The notes under the pieces: generated by a model
Told to the model about the DNA's origin: nothing
Seen by the model: the letters and a program-made list of their open reading frames with translations, nothing else
Database searches by the model: none
Shown: positions 47,500-58,260 of the stretch, piece after piece
Layout: each line of letters opens with the position of its first letter
Position numbering within the stretch: position 1 is the first letter of the stretch
Assembly: GCF_000315625.1 (NCBI RefSeq)
Contig: NW_005434585.1
Span: 138,616 to 202,615 of the forward strand
DNA from: Guillardia theta CCMP2712
Taxonomy: Eukaryota; Cryptophyceae; Pyrenomonadales; Geminigeraceae
DNA length: 64,000 bases
Direction: 5' to 3'
Position numbers and translations under genes: made by a program

Positions 47500-49825
47500 A
47501 CTGATTAAAATCTCACCATGAGCTCAACGACCAATCAAGTCGCTACCTCATCTCTCCTGTCTTGTCGATCCCTCAAGATCGCATACCTGGTCGGGATAAA
47601 GTATCTTCAAATCCGTATCAGATGTCGTCTTGGAACATCAGAACAAGAGCACGTTGCTCCCCGGAATGGCGGAAAGAATTTGCGGATGACAGATTTGGGA
47701 AGGTGGTGCATTTCAAACTCCCCGCCCACTGTTCAAATGCTCAGTGGGTCAGAACTGTCCAGTCAGGACTGTCCCGAGCTCAAAGTGTGTTACCGTATCT
47801 CTGAACAAAGTCGTCGAAACCAAGAAAGTTGTACTTGGTGCTGTGCGCTACCTGATGTCAACGTGTAAGAGAATGAGAGAGCTTCGTTGACGCCACACAT
47901 TGTCAAAGTCCTCGACGGAGGAGGAGATGGATCCAGCAACTTCTTTCTGAGCTCTTTTGAATTCTCTCCTTTCTCGATCTCTAGTGACTAGACGATGAAA
48001 ATCAAAGTCGTCCTCGATGATCTTGTTCCTTGGCGCACAATCAACTTCAACTGCCGGCATCATCGAGTTTTACAACACATACCCAATCATCCGATAGATG
48101 GTTATCTCCTCGCGGTTGAACTGTACACGCTGTGAGTGATTTGCTTCGAAACATTTCTTGTGACCTTTTTCCTCACATAAGCTCTCATCTTGTCTAATTT
48201 CGGATCTTGAAAGTCGTCACGCATACGATACAAGCAAAAGATCATCCGCAATTACCATGAAACAGCACATTTCTTCTCTCCTTCAAGGCAGCTTTCTCTT
48301 GTCTCTTGTCTTTCTCAGGATCGGAATCGATCCAGTCCTTTTTGATCTCACTTCGTATATCCATATCCTCGATCTCTTGATTCCAATCTGTCTTCTGTTC
48401 CCTCATCATCTCTGTGCGCATTCGATCCTTCTTCTTTCTCCTCCACATTCGAGGATCCGGAGGGAGAAGGTGTTTGGGGACCTTTTCCGTTCCCCACTCA
48501 AAATTCTCAAGAGGATCGAGTACGTCTCTGCTATCGTACTTGTTTTTCCTCTTTTCTCTGAGCCATGGCGGCTTTGGGCGATAAGAAAAATCCGAAGAAA
48601 GGATCGTCGGTTCTTCGCCATCTGTAGATTCATCGCTGGATTTCAGGTCTTCATCACTTGTACGACCTTCCTTGCTGGATTTTCGTGTGCCGGCTGATTC
48701 TTCTGTTTCAGAATCGTCGCTCTCCCTCTCAGTAGAACGATAAAAGGAAGGAAGAGAGTGGGTCGTGGTGAATGAGCTTCTGTCCCGATGCTCGTCCTGG
48801 ACCGCTTGTTCCGTCTCCACCTCACTTTGAACTTCCTCACTCTCCAAAGCTTCCATCACATCACGTCTTGCCTCTTCAAGCTGAATGTCATGCAAGTCAT
48901 GATGCTCCGGCCCTGCCCCTGCACCTTCTTTCCCCGCTTCCTCCACCTCCTCTTCGCTAGGATGCAGCAGCATGCTGGTGAAGTTCACAAGTCCGTCGAC
49001 ACCAACGTGCTCGTCGGTCGGTGGGAGGAGCCCTGCTGTGCGACGAACGACTTCCTGCCACCGTTGACATCAAGGAGGCTGTCAGGATACGTTCAGCTCT
49101 TTCACTCACACTCTCAGTTGCGGACTGAGATCGGTCCTCAGCAACAGGGTTGAATTCTACTTCACCATTCCGTATCTTGACCTGAGTCGAGCAAGCCGAT
49201 CAGCATGTCAGCCATGAGGAGGAGAGAGGAAATACTTCAGAATCTGATGAGGTCACTCCATAGAGCTCCGCGGGAGGCTGCGTCTTGCTCATCGACTGAT
49301 GCTAACGTCAGCGGCTGGTCAAGGACTTGGAGACCAACTTGTTGCGATGGCGAGTCGCTGTCGTCAGAGTCGGACGACTCTGCGGTTCCATCAGTGAGCA
49401 TGGGCTGGGACGAGGTCTTGCGATAGTCCAGGTATCTGCAGCACTCCGTGACCTGTAAGACTTGCAGGAAAACATTCAGAGTCACCTGCCCTTCTCTTCC
49501 TCGTCCTCCTCCGGATCGTCTTTGGGGTTGATGAGGCTCTCGTAGAAGCCCATCTTTCTCATCATCCTCATCGCCTTCACTTCGTCTCTCGGAAACTCCC
49601 TGTTAATCGCCGCCGCGAATGATCCTACTTTCTTCTTCTTCTTCTCTGCAATGATCATCAGTCAGGACCTGCGCCTTCTCAAGGTAGCCAAGTACCCATG
49701 TAGACGGAGAGTCTCGGCGTGTTGTCATGGGGAATGGCCTTTACTCCAGTGTAGTCGAGGACATCAGGACCGATCTTGTGGTCCCTCGTTATCCTCTTCC
49801 TCTTCCCGCCTCCTCTGAGCGCCAT
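47500..49825 (-). CDS. acidic multi-exon protein, unknown (possible 5' part of the ankyrin gene)
   Basis: A start at 49825 gives MALRGGGKRKRITRDHKIGP then DVLDYTGVKAIPHDNTPRLS (exon 49825-49696). Exon 49645-49486 adds KKVGSFAAAINREFPRDEVK, MGFYESLINPKDDPEEDEEE. Exon about 49450-49240 is acidic (TAESSDSDDSDSPSQQ). An exon near 49070-48260 encodes FTSMLLHPSEEEVEEAG, a very acidic stretch, then RPKPPWLREKRKNKYDSRDV, LENFEWGTEKVPKHLLPPDP and a basic helix. An exon at 48063-47860 reads MMPAVEVDCAPRNKIIEDDF then FHRLVTRDRERREFKRAQKE. No known domain is recognised; the charge pattern suggests a nuclear or RNA-associated protein. How many genes lie between 44.9 and 49.8 kb is open. Confidence 0.5.
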
Positions 49826-50043
49826 GGTCGGGAGGGCTACCGGCGTTGCTGAATGCCTCGCAATGAATCTCGCATGAGAGCATGAGGCTGGAGGGTCAGG
49901 TGACCCTTGAGAGGTCAAGACAACAGCAAGAGAAGTAAAGAAAAGCGCTGCTCTCCTCCTCATGGCGACTCCCTCAGGTATCGCTCCACAGGAAGCGATG
50001 CGCCCTGTCGTTGCTGGGAACAAGGCATGGTGGCTTCAATCAG

Positions 50044-50072
50044 GTTCAGGTTCAGGTTCAGGTTCAGGAGGA
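50044..50072. repeat. (AGGTTC)n hexamer array
   Basis: About five tandem AGGTTC units between two divergent genes. Confidence 0.8.
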
Positions 50073-50281
50073 GGAGACTGTTGTTGCATGCCAAACTAGC
50101 TTCTCCTGCATGAGCGTCGGCCATGATCATGCATGCTGTCGCTGGTCAGTAGCATCGCCATGAGCTGCAGCGTACCCGTGTCGAACCGAGTCCAGGAAGG
50201 TGCCATGCTGTGTATAAACAGTTCGAGCTGCTGCTATTTATTGTAAATCAATTAGATCTTGGATTTATTAGGCTGTCGGGG

Positions 50282-50292
50282 ATCGAGCAGGA

Positions 50293-50328
<36 letters not shown>
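50282..50328. repeat. (AGGAGC)n hexamer array
   Basis: About seven AGGAGC units shortly upstream of the glycosyltransferase start. The same hexamer is found at 20.3 and 46.2 kb. Confidence 0.85.
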
Positions 50329-50330
<2 letters not shown>

Positions 50331-50410
50331 AACAAGACTAGAACCAGGATCAGAACGAGGAGGCGAGGGGAGAGCAGGGGCAGAAGCGGGGGATGGAGCA
50401 GTAGGAGGCG

Positions 50411-52446
50411 ATGTCGACCACTCGTGGGAGCAACCGGACATGGCGACTACTCCATGTCCTCGCCGTTCATGCCGCATGGCTCGCAGCAAGTTGTGCCGCA
50501 CGGAGACTGGAAGACTATGTCGAGAAGCGAGACGATGTGCTCTACTTCGACGTCGAGTGGCCGAGGCCCGGGCATGTTTTCTTGGCGGGGAGGGAGGAGA
50601 TGGTGTTGTCAGTAGCTGTGTTCGACATGTACAAGTTCCAGGACAGGGAGCACACACTGCAGATCGAGGTCTTGAGGTCAACAAACGCCACCGTCTTCCA
50701 GCTGTCGGATGGGATTCACTCCTCGAACTCGCAGCTGATGGAGCGGACGGAGACAGAGAAGCTGCTCAATGTGGGTCTCCACAGCCTCGAGACCGGGAGG
50801 TACCTGCTCAATGTCCGGCTCCACTTCCAGGGAGTCCCGGTTCAGTCAGAGAGCATGGCGTTCGGCATTGACGTGCCGTATGACATGTCGAGCAAGGCGA
50901 GCATGAGCGGCGGTGAAGGCTTCCATGTGGTTGGTCTTGTTCGAGCCCGAAATTGTGAGAGATCGGTAGGGTGAGAAGGAGCGATGGTTGGGTTGTGACA
51001 CGTTGATAGGTAAAGGATTTCTTGCGAGCGCTGGCTAGATTCGTGAATGCGATCGTTGTGTTGGATGATTCGTCTGAGGATCGAACAGCTGCGATGGTGC
51101 GCGAGGGAGAGTTAATGGCTGGTGTTGTTCTCACCGCTGTGAAGGTGGAGGAGGTGTCGGAAGAGTGCAAAGTTGCCAAAGTTTTGAAGAAAGATTCTCG
51201 TTGGAACCCGAACAAGTGAGTTTGAGCATGTGCGGCAGATGTCTCTGATCGATGCGCAAGGTGGTTGGACATGCAAACTTTGCTCGAGGAAGGGAGGATG
51301 ATTGGAGGGACCCACTTTGTTGTTCTCCATTGGTGAGAGGTCTTCAATCAACTTCCGTCCTGACTGCGCTGGTACCATGTAACCAACAACAGTGATGAGG
51401 TGTTCACTACGAGCATGATCTCAGATGGATGGTGGCAATCGCTGAAGAACCTTGAGTTAGATGAATCCGATATTCATCTCTGCATGAACTCACGGTGCGC
51501 TCCCATGCAGGATGGGCGACTCGCTGGCACTCCCCTGGATTCACTTCTGGAAGAGCCTGCGGTATGTGAGGGCAGACTGGAAGTTTCAGGACCAGGGCAG
51601 GAGATCGTTGAGGGTCCGAGTTTACAGCTATGTATCCTCCGTTGAGAGTTGAGGTCAGGTGGTGGATATCGCTTTCAAGGACGACGGAAAGTGCAGCTAC
51701 CTGTCAAATGCTGCAGCCTACGAAGACTTGAAGGGGTGAGACGGGAGGTTGTGGTGTTCGGCCCTGAGATCATTCTGTGGGAAATTACAGGAAAGATTGG
51801 GAGAATCGAGACACAATCATGCGGCACAGTGACGACACCAGAAAGTGATCTTCAGCCTCCTTGATGCTTTTGACCTTGGGGAGGGTGGGACTGATGTAGC
51901 GTGTCTGTTGGAAGGTTTGAGATGAGCAGAATTCCTTACGATCTGCAAGGGGTGCAGAGGGAGATCAGAGATGATACCTTTGCAGTGCTTCACTTCGGGT
52001 TTGTTCCCGACGATTTCTGTTTCTGGCTCTTGACTGAACGGGTTTGAAAGGTATGTCAACTGGGTTGAAGCTATGGAGAAGATCATTCTGCAGAGAATGA
52101 TGTTGAGAGCTAAAGATCCCTCGATCCCTTCCCAAGTCCTCAACAAGATCTTCATGGATGTATGAAGAACTAACATGGTTGAAAGAGTACTGCAACCAAC
52201 ATACGTGACAACGCAGGTCATTGACGAAGCTGGTGTACACGGTATTGGTGCTCCGAGCAATGTGAGAATTAGAACGAAAGAAAAGTTCTGATCAATTTCG
52301 ATGTTCAAGATCCTGGGGAGCTGGAGGGACTTTGGGGTTGATATCGAGGGAGCGTTCGGAATGAAGGTCGACTTGCCCTTCAATCCCATGAGACATGTGT
52401 TGATGTTGGATCGGGCAGGAGAACTTTGTATACCAACAAGTTTGGA
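50411..52446 (+). CDS. glycosyltransferase-like protein of the secretory pathway (GT2-like)
   Basis: The N-terminus RLLHVLAVHAAWLAASCAAR is a signal peptide or anchor. A beta-rich region of about 120 residues follows (VEWPRPGHVFLAGREEMVLS). Exon 1 ends at 50966 and joins 51010: HVVGLVRARNCERS, then VKDFLRALARFVNAIVVLDD and SSEDRT, the opening of a GT-A fold. Further exons carry EEGRMIGGTHFVVLHW, SDEVFTTSMISDGWWQSLKN, MGDSLALPWIHFWKSLRYVR, VVDIAFKDDGKCSYLSNAA, DWENRDTIMRHSDDTRK, MSRIPYDLQGVQREIRDDTF, RYVNWVEAMEKIILQRMMLR and MKVDLPFNPMRHVLMLDRAG. A family-2-like glycosyltransferase working in ER or Golgi is inferred; donor and acceptor sugars are unknown. The exact 3' end is uncertain. Confidence 0.6.
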
Positions 52447-52784
52447 GTGAGCCGGATGATCGACTGGATGGTGAGACAGTAATAAGAGGTCAATCCTCGC
52501 ATGCTGTCGCGTACCAGCAATCCATCTCTACTCTCATCGAGATGTGAGGAGGGAGGAGATCGTTCCTTGTAGACTGTTGACAGGTATGTTGCAGACACGG
52601 TGAAGAGTTGTTTCAAGACGTCTTGAGGTCATGCTACACATCAATGTTCTTTTGTTACCTCGTGACGTGCTTGTTGGACCAGATGGGTGGAACCTGCCGT
52701 GTTTGATCAGCCGGAAGCGTAAGCAACAAGAGGAAAACAATGATGAACTCGATCATGATATGATTATGTTTGTACCTGCCGAAT

Positions 52785-52787
<3 letters not shown>

Positions 52788-52859
<72 letters not shown>

Positions 52860-52902
52860 GTGGTAGTAATAGTGGTGGTGGTGGTGGTGGTGGTGGTGGT
52901 TA
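52788..52902. repeat. (GAT)n and (GGT)n trinucleotide arrays
   Basis: About 23 GAT units (52788-52857), then TGTGGTAGTAATAGT and about nine GGT units (52873-52902). In one frame this encodes poly-Asp then poly-Gly following VLLLPRDVLVGPDGWNLPC, so it could be coding, but splice evidence is lacking. Confidence 0.9.
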
Positions 52903-53130
52903 TACCAAGCTTTTGACATGCTCGTATTCTAGAGAAAAAGTAGATCAGACGTATCAGCTACCAACCAGTATCAGCTCTGAAGCATCCTTTGTCACGCTCT
53001 TTGGAGTTCCAGGTTGTACAAACTCATTAATGTATTGGTTTGCAATTCAACTCATTCCCTCCCAATCAATTTGCGATTTCAGTTCTCTTTGCAATAACAC
53101 CTTTCCTTACAGTCTCCGATCATTCTCCTC

Positions 53131-55890
53131 GCGTCTCTGTGTTGGTTGCAACAAAACGTCCAGGAGGAATGGATGCTGTGCTTCACAGGTACATGGATGA
53201 TCAAATGATGGTTTTATTAGCAAACCCTCATGAAGTTTCTTGCAGCTTGTCAAAACAAACCAGCAAGAACTTTGAGCTAGTCATTGTCGACGAACTCTGG
53301 CAGAGGGAGCATGTGAGAAGATTTGTCGCCCTCATCCTGCCCTTACCTTTCCTTCCCCTTCCTGTTCTGTTTGTCGTCTTTTGCACAACCCTTGTTTCAC
53401 CCTGCTCCCCTCTCATATTCATAATGCAGCTCATTCGCTCTCGCGCTAACGAGCTCGGCATCAACATCCGCGCGATCTCCACGTCAAAACCCAAGGGCTC
53501 ACCGCAGGTGTAGGAGCTGCCGTGCAGGAGGAGGAAGTGGAGGAGGAGGAGGATGAAAGACAAGGGGAGAAGAAGGAGGAGGAGGAGGGGGTAGGAGCTG
53601 GAAAAGGAAGTAAGATACACGAGGGAGGGCAAGGATTGAGACTCTTTATGACTGGAGGCAGCATAGCAGAGGCAGCAGACAAGTAGACAAGAAGGCAGGC
53701 AGGAAGGATAAGAACGATGAAATGAGATTTGGAGGATGTATTGGTCAACTGACGAGATTTCAGGCCTTTGGGTTTCAGAACGCGTGGAATTCAGGGTTAG
53801 CGTCTGTTCGAGCTCCTTACATCGCCATTCTCAACGACTACGCGTGGGTTCCAGGTAGTTTGGTGGGCATGCTGCTGTTGAATGTCTCGAAATCCACCAT
53901 GCTGCCGCTCGTTCCTTGTCTGCTATCCTCTTGCACCCGTTCTCTCTCCTGAAACTTGTGATGAAATCGCAGAGACTTTTGTTGAGAACATCATTCTCTT
54001 CTACGAGGGATCAAGGGACGATCTCCCTCCCCCTCATCATCGCCGTCTTTGCCTGATCTCATGGCCGATCATTCAGTTTGCAGTCCCCGAAGATTACCTT
54101 GACCGTTCACAGGTGAATGTGATTCCTCCTCCTCCTCCTCTCTCTCTCTCTGTCTCTCCCCTTCCCCTTCCTCTTCCTCCTCCCCCTCCTTCTCCTCCAT
54201 CTCCCCTTCCTCCTCCTTCTTTCCGTTTTCTTATTCCTCTTCTGGCACTCTCCTTCTCTTTGTCTCCTCGTGCTCAATTCTGTCGAGTTTGTCTACATCA
54301 TCATCGTTTATCTTCCTCTTGTTCATTTTCTCATGATCAAGATCTATGAGTAGCGCATGTCAGTCTCCTCTCATTCACTGTGTTCATTGTGAACTACACT
54401 TGTCGATCTTTCTTCTCCGTTCTCTGACTTCTGCTCGATAGCTCATGAACTTCTCGACACTGTCGGTCTTTACCGATGAGCTCACGGGCCCTCCGAGTCA
54501 GCGAGGATGGAGCATCAGCGACAAGCTCGGGCCAAGAGACTCGCTTCTCAACAGGTTATGACAGAGCAGGAAGGAAGAGGACGAGGGTAGTGATGGGAGC
54601 AAACAGGAAGAGAGATGGAGAAGAGATGGGAAGAGGGAGGAAGAGTGGGATAGGGAGGTAATGGAGATAAAGACGACATGTACCAGGTTCAAACCTCACT
54701 GGTTCTGGGATGGACAAGCTATGATAATAACTAGAGGGATGATGGAACTTGTGAATGGATTCGACGAGGTGAAGTTGGGCTACTTTTTTGCGCCTTGTTC
54801 TTTCTTGACTCCTATATCAATCTCTTATGTTCTTTTCTTCGTTTTTCGCTGCTTGCAATCTTTTTCTTTCCCGTTCAATCTCCTCTTTCGACTCATCTAA
54901 TTGATCTTCGCTTCACACTATTTGATCGCAGATGCTTGACTATGGCAATGATTGTCACATGCAAAACATTCGCGACAGAGCAGCGCTTGTTGGTGGACAG
55001 GTAATTGTTGTAGATCCTTTCCATCGTTACTCGTTCGCTTTCTCGTATCACGTTTGCTTGAGAATATCCTCTCATATGATTTTCCTCTCCTCCCCGTTGC
55101 GTTCTTATCTGCTTGTGTCTTTTCAACTCGTTTTCTTTTCTCTCTTGACGAACTTTTTCTTTCACTTCATTATGCCTTTCTCCGCCTCTATTGTCTTTTC
55201 TTGTCTTGCGAGAAATGTTGGGGCACAAGGATCGGGTGTTGTGGGAAGCAGCAGACCGGGCGGAGATTCGGAAGATGACTTGATCGTTGGCTTCAGGTCT
55301 GGTTGGCTCCAGCATCACTAGCAGTCGAAGAAATCGATCATCATAATTGGTTCGAGCGAGGTTGCTCCGCCTCTCCCTCCTCCTCCTCCCCCTCCCCCTC
55401 CCCCTCCCTCTTTCTCTCTCCACCTTCTTCTCATTCTCAGACCGATGACGCTGCCCCTGAAGTCCTCTAGCACCCTTCTACCCCTGGAGTGCTCTAGCAC
55501 CCTTCTACTCCTTTTGTACTTTCGTCCTCAGATGACTGCATCGCTTGTTCCACTTCACTTTGTCTTCTTCCTCCACCTGCTCCTACTTTCATGTCTCTGA
55601 TCCCTCCCTTCATCTGGCTCATTGATTGTCGTGCCTGATCGCTCTGTAGGAGAATCTCAGGAGTTTCTCATGTTCAACAGACTTACCAAGGACACAAATC
55701 TCAACCGATGGTCGAGGCTCCTCAACAGGATCAAGAAGGAATTTCAAAGTACTAGTCTGCCGGATGATGCTGATATTTCTCTCTGCCCTTTTTCAGGGTT
55801 GGAAGCGCCTTCGTGCTGAAAACTTTGGGTTCTCCTTGTCAGAATACTATGAGAAGCAGCTATATGAAGGTTGTCTTCAAAGTGACATGC
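53131..55890 (+). CDS. second GT2-like glycosyltransferase
   Basis: The exons include about 53131-53190 (SPRVSVLVATKRPGGMDAVL), about 53248-53310 (SKQTSKNFELVIVDELWQRE), 53430-53508 (LIRSRANELGINIRAISTSK), about 53762-53855 (FGFQNAWNSGLASVRAPYIA then ILNDYAWVPG), about 53962-54113 (ETCDEIAETFVENIILFYEG), about 54440-54540, about 54666-54770 (FKPHWFWDGQAMIITRGMME), 54931-55002 (MLDYGNDCHMQNIRDRAALV), about 55651-55752 (NRLTKDTNLNRWSRLLNRIK) and about 55798-55870 (GWKRLRAENFGFSLSEYYEK). The first strand VSVLVATKRPGG and the IVDE and LNDY acidic positions match GT-A enzymes of family 2. No signal peptide was found, so the N-terminus may be missing. Introns are polypyrimidine-rich. The gene lies in tandem with the preceding glycosyltransferase-like gene; whether the two are one long gene is open. 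Confidence 0.65.
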
Positions 55891-56040
55891 TGGTAGAGTT
55901 CTTACTTCTGTTGTCTTGCTCGCAGAGGAAGAAAATCAAGGAAGATGCAGATGGAGCTCGTAATGAGAAATTAACATGTTCATTCATAGCATCTACTTAC
56001 ACTTTGTCCTCTTCGTTTGCAGATCGAGTGATAACTGGCG

Positions 56041-56660
56041 GTGCCACATTTGAAGTACCTCTTCATATTAACGGGGAGATCCCGAAGCACGTGATTGTGA
56101 GACGAGAAATAAAACTAACATCTCAGATTTTCGTGTCTTCACTGTCTCACGATCCTGCCTGTCTTCTTGCTTTTCTCCTCGCAGAATTCCGAGATGGAAG
56201 AAAACTTCTGATTTTCCTGTAAAGAAATCAATACAGCGCCTAGTGTACCATCAAGAAACACAGGTGAGAGAATCATATTTCCATGCTCGAAGAACGTCAA
56301 CTTCCTGTTACTTCCGTCTGCCCAAACATCTTTGAACGACTCGATCTGGTTGTTCGTCTGAAATGTCTCGATCATTCCGATCATGTACGCAATCGTCGTC
56401 ATCTTACTACGAACAAGTCGGAGTCCAAAGAGCCCAGAGCGTCAAACAAATTTACACAGCTGCGCAAACCTTGTCATCATCTTTTCGAGCGCAATCGAAA
56501 GGCTTTCCTGTACAGCTTGCACTTGTCAATTTGTACGTTGGATCTGCCAGTGACCCGAACAGCAGAGTTGCGAGCAAAAGACAACTGAAAGAGAAGGTGA
56601 GGGAGCGGAATAAAACGATGAAAATCAATGACACTTTGCTCTTGCTGAGAGAAACGGTGG
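56041..56660 (+). CDS. unknown exons downstream of the glycosyltransferase
   Basis: Open stretches with possible splice edges: around 56410-56600 (YEQVGVQRAQSVKQIYTAAQ then TLSSSFRAQSKGFPVQLALV, NLYVGSASDPNSRVASKRQ). A possible continuation at 57214-57290 reads PREQSENFAGKLISTIEGIA. Between them lies a long GAT/GGT/GTT repeat. I recognise no family, and these may be the 3' part of the preceding gene or a separate one. Confidence 0.35.
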
Positions 56661-56739
56661 TCTTTTGTAATCTGCGCAGAGCGTAAATGGAAAGAGTGTA
56701 TGAGAACATGCAATGGAATCATGATGATCATGATAAGCT

Positions 56740-56824
56740 TTGTTGATGTTGATTTTGATGCTGATTGTGATGTTGATGTTATTGTTGTTGTTGATGATGA
56801 TGATGAGATAAGCTTTGTTGATGT

Positions 56825-56870
<46 letters not shown>

Positions 56871-56947
56871 GGTGATGATGATGTTGATGTTGTTGCTGTT
56901 GATGGTGGTGGTGGTGGTGGTGATGATGATGTTGATATTGTTGCTGT

Positions 56948-56993
<46 letters not shown>

Positions 56994-57007
56994 GGTGGTG
57001 GTGGTGG

Positions 57008-57047
<40 letters not shown>

Positions 57048-57099
57048 AAGGATGAGGATGGTGATGGTGATGATAGTTGAGGTGGTGGTGGTGATGATA

Positions 57100-57133
<34 letters not shown>

Positions 57134-57150
57134 TGACGATGACGATGATG
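56740..57150. repeat. mixed GAT/GGT/GTT trinucleotide region
   Basis: About 410 bases of interleaved (GAT)n, (GGT)n and (GTT)n arrays, then (GAC GAT)n. Every frame gives homopolymer runs (Asp/Gly, Met/Val, His on the other strand), so none is treated as a gene. Confidence 0.9.
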
Positions 57151-57290
57151 AAGATTACATGTTCCCCCCCGCGACAACAAGAGCGTGTTGACATCTCTCA
57201 TTTTCTCTCCAGCCGCCAAGAGAGCAATCGGAAAACTTTGCAGGAAAACTGATCAGCACAATTGAAGGCATAGCGAAAACACACATGACA

Positions 57291-58260
57291 GGAGGTGAGA
57301 TAGAGAGCAGAAGGAGGAAGGGAGAGGAGAGTTGAGGGGTTGGGAAGGAGTGGGGGCGAGGGAGAGAGAGGGAGAGGAAGAGGAACAGGAAGGAGAAAAA
57401 AGAAAAGACAGAGAAGAAGTGATTGGAAGCTTGAAACCTTTGCATTGCATCCCATCCCGCAAACAACTGCATTACTTTCTCTCGCTGTCGTCGTCAAGAG
57501 CTAGTCATGCATGTCAAGATGTCAAGGAAAACTATCAGCCTTGTTACTTCTCCATTCGCTTCCAGTCGGCATCTTGAGATCTCCCAGGTTCCTCCCAAGA
57601 TCCTGAGCAGATTCTAGATCAACAGACGAGATGAAGACGAGAGAAGAGAAACGAGAGAAAAGAGAACAGAGAGAAGAGAAACGAGAGAAAAGAGAACAGA
57701 GAACAGAGGAGAGAGAAACGAGAAAAGAGAACAGAGAACAGAGAAAAGTGAAAAGAGAAAAGAGAAAAGAGAAGGGTTGAACCAAGTTACAACCTCAGAG
57801 CATCCCCAATACGAGATTGTATGTGAATGTCTTGCATTCGACACATGAGCTGCGTTTTTACCCATTACAATCCTCTCATTCCCCTCACGACTTCTCACCA
57901 GCTCTGCTCCTTTCAATATCCCGTGCAAGACCTGCAACCACGAACGCAACTTACACCATCGCAACCAGTTTGATCAAGACAAATATCACAGACTTCGCAT
58001 CTCACTACCCATCTCTTTACCTCACATACATCGTTCTCCCAATCTCACAGAAATTCATCTTGCCATCTCACCACATCTATCCTGCAATCTCACCTGTAAC
58101 TCAGGAGTGCAAGTCGTGCACAACTTTGTCCAGTGATCGCCAGTGTCATCGTCCTCAAGCTCCATTAACGAACGAGTCATCTAGTACCACCATCACCTGT
58201 TTGCACACGAATCCACAGCAGTGACCACCAACCTTTGGGTCATTCTCTTTTGACGGGAGT
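57291..58260. other. spacer with purine-rich minisatellite
   Basis: Purine-rich from 57300. At about 57638-57780 a diverged repeat of roughly 30 bases is built of AGAGAAACGAGAGAAAAGAG-type words. No supported gene; 57817-58224 on the plus strand is open but Ser/Thr/Pro-rich and unsupported. Confidence 0.5.

Noticed and set aside
56779-57252. Long poly-His, poly-Asp and poly-Met ORFs on both strands
   Set aside because: They are simple translations of GAT/GGT/GTT arrays. All frames are open, and nothing indicates selection for any of them.
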